From: Caulobacter sp. FWC2
GTDB lineage: Bacteria; Pseudomonadota; Alphaproteobacteria; Caulobacterales; Caulobacteraceae
NCBI RefSeq assembly: GCF_002742625.1
Contig: NZ_PEBF01000001.1
Coordinates: forward strand, 1,798,001 to 1,862,000
Length of the DNA stretch: 64,000 bases
Reading direction: 5' to 3'
Positions 60,658 through 64,000 of the stretch are shown here, piece after piece. The first letter of the stretch is position 1, and the number at the start of each line of letters is the position of its first letter. A program made the translations under genes and the position numbers. Below the pieces are notes generated by a model, which had not been told where the DNA came from, searched no databases, and saw only the letters and a program-made list of their open reading frames with translations.

Positions 60658-60684
60658 CCCCGCGAAGCCTTTCGCGGGGTTTTT
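60658..60684 (+). terminator. Rho-independent terminator
   Basis: CCCCGCGAA (60658-60666), a 4-nt loop, TTCGCGGGG (60671-60679), then TTTTT (60680-60684). Perfect 9-bp stem. It ends the GcrA-family/small-protein unit. Confidence 0.92.
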
Positions 60685-60767
60685 CGTTTCTCCACAGGCT
60701 CCGTAGATTGCATGGCTGTTAACCGTGTGAGACACAGAGCGCCGTTTTGTGGGGGCGGAAAGCGACG

Positions 60768-61295
60768 ATGTACCAGGGGGATGAGCGCGCCGACGTGGTC
60801 CAGGACCATGCGCTGCCGCTGCCGAGTTACCTGAGCTATCTACTCTATCAGACCGAACAGCATCGCCGCGCCATGGCGACCGATCTCCTGGCCCGGCACG
60901 GCCTGACGTTCGCCAAGTGGGTGGCGATGATCTCGCTGCGCCGGTTCGGCAATCTCTCCATGACCCGGCTGGCCAAGCTGGCGGCCACCGACCGCACGAC
61001 CCTGACACGGTCCATCGACGGCCTGATCACCGACGGCCTGGTGGCGCGCCAGGCCTCGCCCGCCGACCGCCGGATCGTGGTCATCTGCCTGACCGACACC
61101 GGGCGCGCGCTGCTGGAAGCGATCCGCGCCGAAATCCGTCCACTGAACCGCGACATCTGCTCCAATCTGACCACGGAAGAACAGGCGGCCATGACCCGCT
61201 ACCTGCAGAAGATGCTGTCGGGCCTGATCGTCGAGCCGGACTGGAAGCAGGACGTGATCGCGTTCTCGGCCCCGGCCCCGCCGGAGACGGTTTAG
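60768..61295 (+). CDS. MarR-family transcriptional regulator
   Basis: 175 residues from ATG 60768 (GGGGGCGGAA upstream). MarR winged helix: GLTFAKWVAMISLRRFG, MTRLAKLAATDRTTLTRSIDGLI (split, about 62-85), the wing QASPADRRIVVICLTDTGRALLE (split, about 90-115). Flanking helices form the dimer interface. The target operon is not obvious; it is monocistronic and followed by a repeat element. Confidence 0.9.
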   Translation: MYQGDERADVVQDHALPLPSYLSYLLYQTEQHRRAMATDLLARHGLTFAKWVAMISLRRFGNLSMTRLAKLAATDRTTLTRSIDGLITDGLVARQASPADRRIVVICLTDTGRALLEAIRAEIRPLNRDICSNLTTEEQAAMTRYLQKMLSGLIVEPDWKQDVIAFSAPAPPETV

Positions 61296-61311
61296 GATAC
61301 GGCAACCTCGC

Positions 61312-61382
61312 CCTTCGACAGGCTCAGGGTGAGGTTTACCACCTGGGCCGCAAAAGTATCCTCATCCTGAGCTTGTCGAAGG
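61312..61382. repeat. Inverted pair of the CCTTCGACAGGCTCAGG repeat
   Basis: CCTTCGACAGGCTCAGGGTGAGG (61312-61334) and its near-complement (61360-61382; three mismatches) are separated by 25 bp, in the convergent gap between marR and arfB. This 23-mer family is widespread in intergenic DNA of Caulobacter and sphingomonads and often marks 3' ends. Confidence 0.8.
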
Positions 61383-61396
61383 ACGAGGACGGTCCC

Positions 61397-61819
61397 TCAG
61401 TCGTCGAACTTCACCCGTCCGCGCCCGGATTTCACCGTCCCGCGCTTGGCCTTGCCGTCCAGCCGCTTGAGCTTGCTGGAATAGGTCGGCTTGGTCGGCC
61501 TGCGAGGCTTGGGCTTTTCGGTCGCGCGGCGGATCAGGTCGACGAGGCGCTCCTGGGCGTCCTGGCGGTTCATCTCCTGCGAGCGCGAGCCCTGCGAGAA
61601 CAGGATCAGCACCCCGTCCTGGGTGAGGCGGCTGCCGGCCAGGGTCTCCAGCCGCGCCTTGACGTCTTCGGGCAGGGCCGGGGAGTTCCGAACGTCGAAC
61701 CGCAGCTCGATCGCCGTCGAGGTCTTGTTGACGTGCTGGCCGCCGGGGCCGGAGGCGCGGGTGGCCTTCCAGACCAGTTCGTCCTCGTCGATCCGCAGCC
61801 AGGACGTGATCTCGATCAT
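61397..61819 (-). CDS. arfB: Alternative ribosome-rescue peptidyl-tRNA hydrolase ArfB
   Basis: 140 residues. Catalytic GGQ in RASGPGGQHVNKTSTAIELRF (split, about 22-42), RLTQDGVLILFSQGSRSQEMNRQDA (split, about 63-87), and the Lys/Arg-rich C-terminal tail (KPTYSSKLKRLDGKAKRG) that enters the empty mRNA channel. It frees stalled ribosomes independently of tmRNA. In C. crescentus an ArfB homologue backs up trans-translation. The start overlaps the upstream YaiI-family stop (ATGA). Confidence 0.95.
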   Translation of the reverse strand: MIEITSWLRIDEDELVWKATRASGPGGQHVNKTSTAIELRFDVRNSPALPEDVKARLETLAGSRLTQDGVLILFSQGSRSQEMNRQDAQERLVDLIRRATEKPKPRRPTKPTYSSKLKRLDGKAKRGTVKSGRGRVKFDD

Positions 61820-62277
61820 TTCGGGACCACACGCTTGGCCTTGACCACCAACTGATCCAAGGCCTGCAGGAACCGCGAGCGGTCGGCGTTGGCGAAGGCG
61901 GCGGGACCCTTGGTGACCTCGCCCATCGAGCGCAGGTGCTCGCCGATCGAGCGCGAGGCCAGGGCCACGCCGATCGTGTCATGGGTAAACACTCGCCCGT
62001 TCGGCGCGACGGCCGCGCCGCCGGCCTTCAGCACGCGATCCGCCAAGGGGATGTCGTTGGTCACCACCACGTCGCCCGGGCCGCAGCGCTCGGCGATCCA
62101 GTCGTCGGCGACGTCCGGACCGGCGTCGACCACGATCTGCTCGATGACCGGCGTCAGCGGCACGCGAATCCAGCTGTTGGACACCACGAAGGTCTTGAAG
62201 CCGTGGCGAGCGGCGACCTTGTAGGCCTCGTCCTTCACGGGGCAGGCGTCGGCGTCGATGAAGAGGATGGCGGTCAT
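61816..62277 (-). CDS. YaiI/YqxD (UPF0178, DUF188) family protein
   Basis: 153 residues. PIN-like fold with ILFIDADACPVKDEAYKVAARHG (split, about 4-26), VVVDAGPDVADDWIAE, GDVVVTNDIPLADRVLKAGG (split, about 67-86) and the family-defining LRSMGEVTKGPAAFANADRSRF (split, about 114-135). The acidic cluster suggests a metal-dependent nuclease, not proven. Translated together with ArfB, which is suggestive of an RNA or ribosome-related task. Confidence 0.92.
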   Translation of the reverse strand: MTAILFIDADACPVKDEAYKVAARHGFKTFVVSNSWIRVPLTPVIEQIVVDAGPDVADDWIAERCGPGDVVVTNDIPLADRVLKAGGAAVAPNGRVFTHDTIGVALASRSIGEHLRSMGEVTKGPAAFANADRSRFLQALDQLVVKAKRVVPK

Positions 62278-62314
62278 CGCGCGGGGCCTGAAGAGAAGAA
62301 AGACCTGAGGAAAC

Positions 62315-62389
62315 TGGTGCCGGCGGAGAGGATCGAACTCCCGACCTTCGGTTTACAAAACCGCTGCACTACCGCTGTGCTACGCCGGC
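62315..62389 (-). tRNA. tRNA-Thr (anticodon UGU)
   Basis: Minus-strand cloverleaf of 75 nt with the CCA encoded. Acceptor stem GCCGGCG/CGCCGGC, D arm GCACAGCGGTAGTGC, anticodon loop TTTGTAA giving UGU, T arm GGGAGTTCGATCCTC, discriminator A. It decodes ACA and other ACN codons. Confidence 0.95.
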
Positions 62390-62450
62390 ATGGGCCTGTG
62401 ACCCGAGGTGAGGGCTTATGCCGTCTGCGAGGGCGGACGGCAAGGGCGCG

Positions 62451-63974
62451 CTAAAGATCGAACCGCACCCCCTGGGCCAGCGGCAGGGCGCCGGAGTAGT
62501 TCACCGTCGCCGTCTGCCGGCGCATGTACTGCTTCCAGCTGTCCGAGCCGCTCTCGCGACCACCGCCGGTCTCCTTCTCGCCGCCGAACGCGCCGCCGAT
62601 CTCGGCGCCGGACGGACCGATATTGACGTTGGCGATGCCGCAGTCGCTGCCGGCGGCCGACAGGAAGCCCTCGGCCTCGCGGACGTCGTTGGTCATGACG
62701 CAGGACGACAGCCCCTGGGGGACGTCGTTCTGGATCGCGATGGCTTCGTCGAAATCCCCATAGGGCACGACGTGCAGCAGCGGGGCGAAGGTCTCGCGCT
62801 GCATGCAGGCGGTCGCGGCCGGCAGGCGCGCCAGGGCCGGGCGGACATAGTAGGCGTCCGGGTGCTCATCGATCAGCAGGCGCTCGCCGCCGGCGATGGT
62901 CCCGCCCTCGGCGCGGACCTGGTTCATGGCTTCGACGAAGGCGTCATAGGCGGCCTTGTCGATCAGCGGGCCGAGCAGCGTCGCAGGCTGGCGCGGATCG
63001 CCGACCGGCAGGCGCTGGAAGGCGGTCTCGACCGCGTCGGCGACCTTGTCGACCAGGCTCTCGTGGACGATCAGGCGACGCAGGGACGTGCAGCGCTGGC
63101 CCGCCGTGCCCGCCGCCGAGAAGACGATGGCGCGCAGGGCCAGCGACAGGTCGGCCGAAGGCGTGACGATCATGGCGTTGTTGCCGCCCAGCTCCAGGAT
63201 CGAGCGGCCGAACCGCTCGGCCACCATCGGGGCCACGGCGCGGCCCATGCGGGTCGAGCCGGTGGCGCTGACCAGGGCGATGCGCGGGTCGCGGGCCAGG
63301 CGCTCGCCGGCGTCGCGGCCGCCCTGGATGACGGCGCAGAGACCGTCGGGGGCGTCCTCGAACCGGGCCAGGGCGCGCTGCAGGATGGCGTGGGTGGCGA
63401 GCGCGGTCAGCGGCGTCTTCTCGGACGGTTTCCAGATCACCGGATCGCCGCAGACCAGGGCCAGGCAGGCGTTCCACGCCCAGACGGCGACCGGGAAGTT
63501 GAAGGCGCTGATCACCGCCACCGGACCCAGCGGATGCCAGGTCTCGCGCATGGCGTGGCCGGGACGCTCCGAAGCGATGGTTAGGCCGTGCAGCTGGCGC
63601 GACAGGCCCACGGCGAAGTCGCAGATGTCGATCATCTCCTGGACCTCGCCGGCCGCCTCTGAGGCGATCTTGCCGGCTTCCAGGGTGACCAGGGCGGCAA
63701 GGTCCGCCTTGGCGGCGCGCAGTTCCTCACCGAACAGCCGGACCAGCTCGCCGCGACGCGGGGCGGGGACGACGCGCCAGGCGGCGAAGGCGCGGCAGGC
63801 CGCCGAGACCTTGGCCCCGATCTCGCGGGCGTCGTCGAAGGTGACCTGGGTCAGGACCTGGCCGTCGATCGGGCTGCGCGCCGCGTGACCGGCGTCGGCG
63901 GGCAGGGCTGGCACGCCGAGCCTGGCCAGCAGTTCGCGGGCATGGGCGGCGGGAGTCGGAAAAGACTGGGTCAT
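62451..63974 (-). CDS. ALDH7-type aldehyde dehydrogenase (aminoadipate semialdehyde dehydrogenase-like)
   Basis: 507 residues. NAD fold with WHPLGPVAVISAFNFPVAVWAWN (split, about 145-168), CGDPVIWKPSEKTPL (about 174-188), catalytic Glu in LELGGNN (about 264-270), nucleophile Cys in GTAGQRCTSLRRL (about 296-308) and the C-terminal IGGAFGGEKETGGGRESGSDSWKQYMRR (split). The pattern matches ALDH7/AmaB enzymes that oxidise L-alpha-aminoadipate semialdehyde in lysine catabolism. The lysine-degradation partners (for example a lysine epsilon-aminotransferase or Lrp regulator) would lie beyond the right edge. Confidence 0.9.
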   Translation of the reverse strand: MTQSFPTPAAHARELLARLGVPALPADAGHAARSPIDGQVLTQVTFDDAREIGAKVSAACRAFAAWRVVPAPRRGELVRLFGEELRAAKADLAALVTLEAGKIASEAAGEVQEMIDICDFAVGLSRQLHGLTIASERPGHAMRETWHPLGPVAVISAFNFPVAVWAWNACLALVCGDPVIWKPSEKTPLTALATHAILQRALARFEDAPDGLCAVIQGGRDAGERLARDPRIALVSATGSTRMGRAVAPMVAERFGRSILELGGNNAMIVTPSADLSLALRAIVFSAAGTAGQRCTSLRRLIVHESLVDKVADAVETAFQRLPVGDPRQPATLLGPLIDKAAYDAFVEAMNQVRAEGGTIAGGERLLIDEHPDAYYVRPALARLPAATACMQRETFAPLLHVVPYGDFDEAIAIQNDVPQGLSSCVMTNDVREAEGFLSAAGSDCGIANVNIGPSGAEIGGAFGGEKETGGGRESGSDSWKQYMRRQTATVNYSGALPLAQGVRFDL

Positions 63975-64000
63975 GGCCTGAGCACACGCCGGGGCCGAAC

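Noticed and set aside
1..64000. Prophage, insertion sequence, integron or CRISPR signatures
   Set aside because: No transposase, integrase, phage structural gene, regularly spaced repeat or flanking duplication was seen; the only tRNA has no adjacent integrase.

Overview
The window is high-GC alphaproteobacterial DNA and almost certainly comes from a Caulobacter species or a very close relative. Reasons: a GcrA-family cell-cycle regulator, an SdpA-like lytic transglycosylase next to dapA-smpB, a haloalkane dehalogenase that closely matches my recollection of the C. crescentus enzyme, and a complete Caulobacter-type sphingolipid locus in the order I recall for ccna_01213-01226. Coding density is very high. 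Genes are usually coupled by 4-bp ATGA or GTGA overlaps. I see no prophage, insertion sequence or CRISPR array.

Region 1 (1-14.3 kb) is a sphingolipid island. The leftward operon lptC-like > tagF-like > Wzx-like flippase > acyl-ACP synthetase > ceramide reductase > dedicated ACP > serine palmitoyltransferase makes the ceramide backbone and ends at a perfect hairpin terminator. Facing it is cpgA-cpgB-cpgC (CDP-alcohol phosphotransferase, ceramide kinase, Tam41-like nucleotidyltransferase), which should add the anionic phosphoglycerate head group. An lptF-lptG-like permease pair sits at the left edge. LptF, LptG and LptC homologues inside one sphingolipid locus suggest a dedicated export route; this is the most interesting hypothesis in the window.

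Region 2 (14.4-24.8 kb) is catabolic. It holds a RutA-like/RutB-like/M20 hydrolase operon, a tandem DsbA-type isomerase, a membrane-anchored Cys-type sulfatase overlapping a lipobox-bearing formylglycine-generating enzyme, a haloalkane dehalogenase-DUF1330 pair, a metallo-beta-lactamase-fold hydrolase and a TetR regulator. Two divergent promoters here share a TTGACA-N6-GTGCC motif.

Region 3 (25-47 kb) mixes functions: a one-piece EgtB-EgtD ergothioneine synthase, small stress proteins, an OmpR/HK/EF-hand lipoprotein locus with triple direct repeats, an amino-acid permease, HrpB helicase, two RNA methyltransferases, a decayed family-2 glycosyltransferase, a BtuFCD/FhuDBC-type importer, a lytic transglycosylase, dapA and smpB.

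Region 4 (47-64 kb) carries a DUF969-DUF979-DUF2891 operon, a class II aldolase, an RND efflux pair, a large transketolase-like enzyme, paired NTF2-like proteins with a lipoprotein cytochrome c, the GcrA-family regulator, a MarR regulator, arfB, a YaiI-family protein, tRNA-Thr(UGU) and an ALDH7-type aldehyde dehydrogenase.

Names and functions come from reading motifs and remembered families; no database search was possible.
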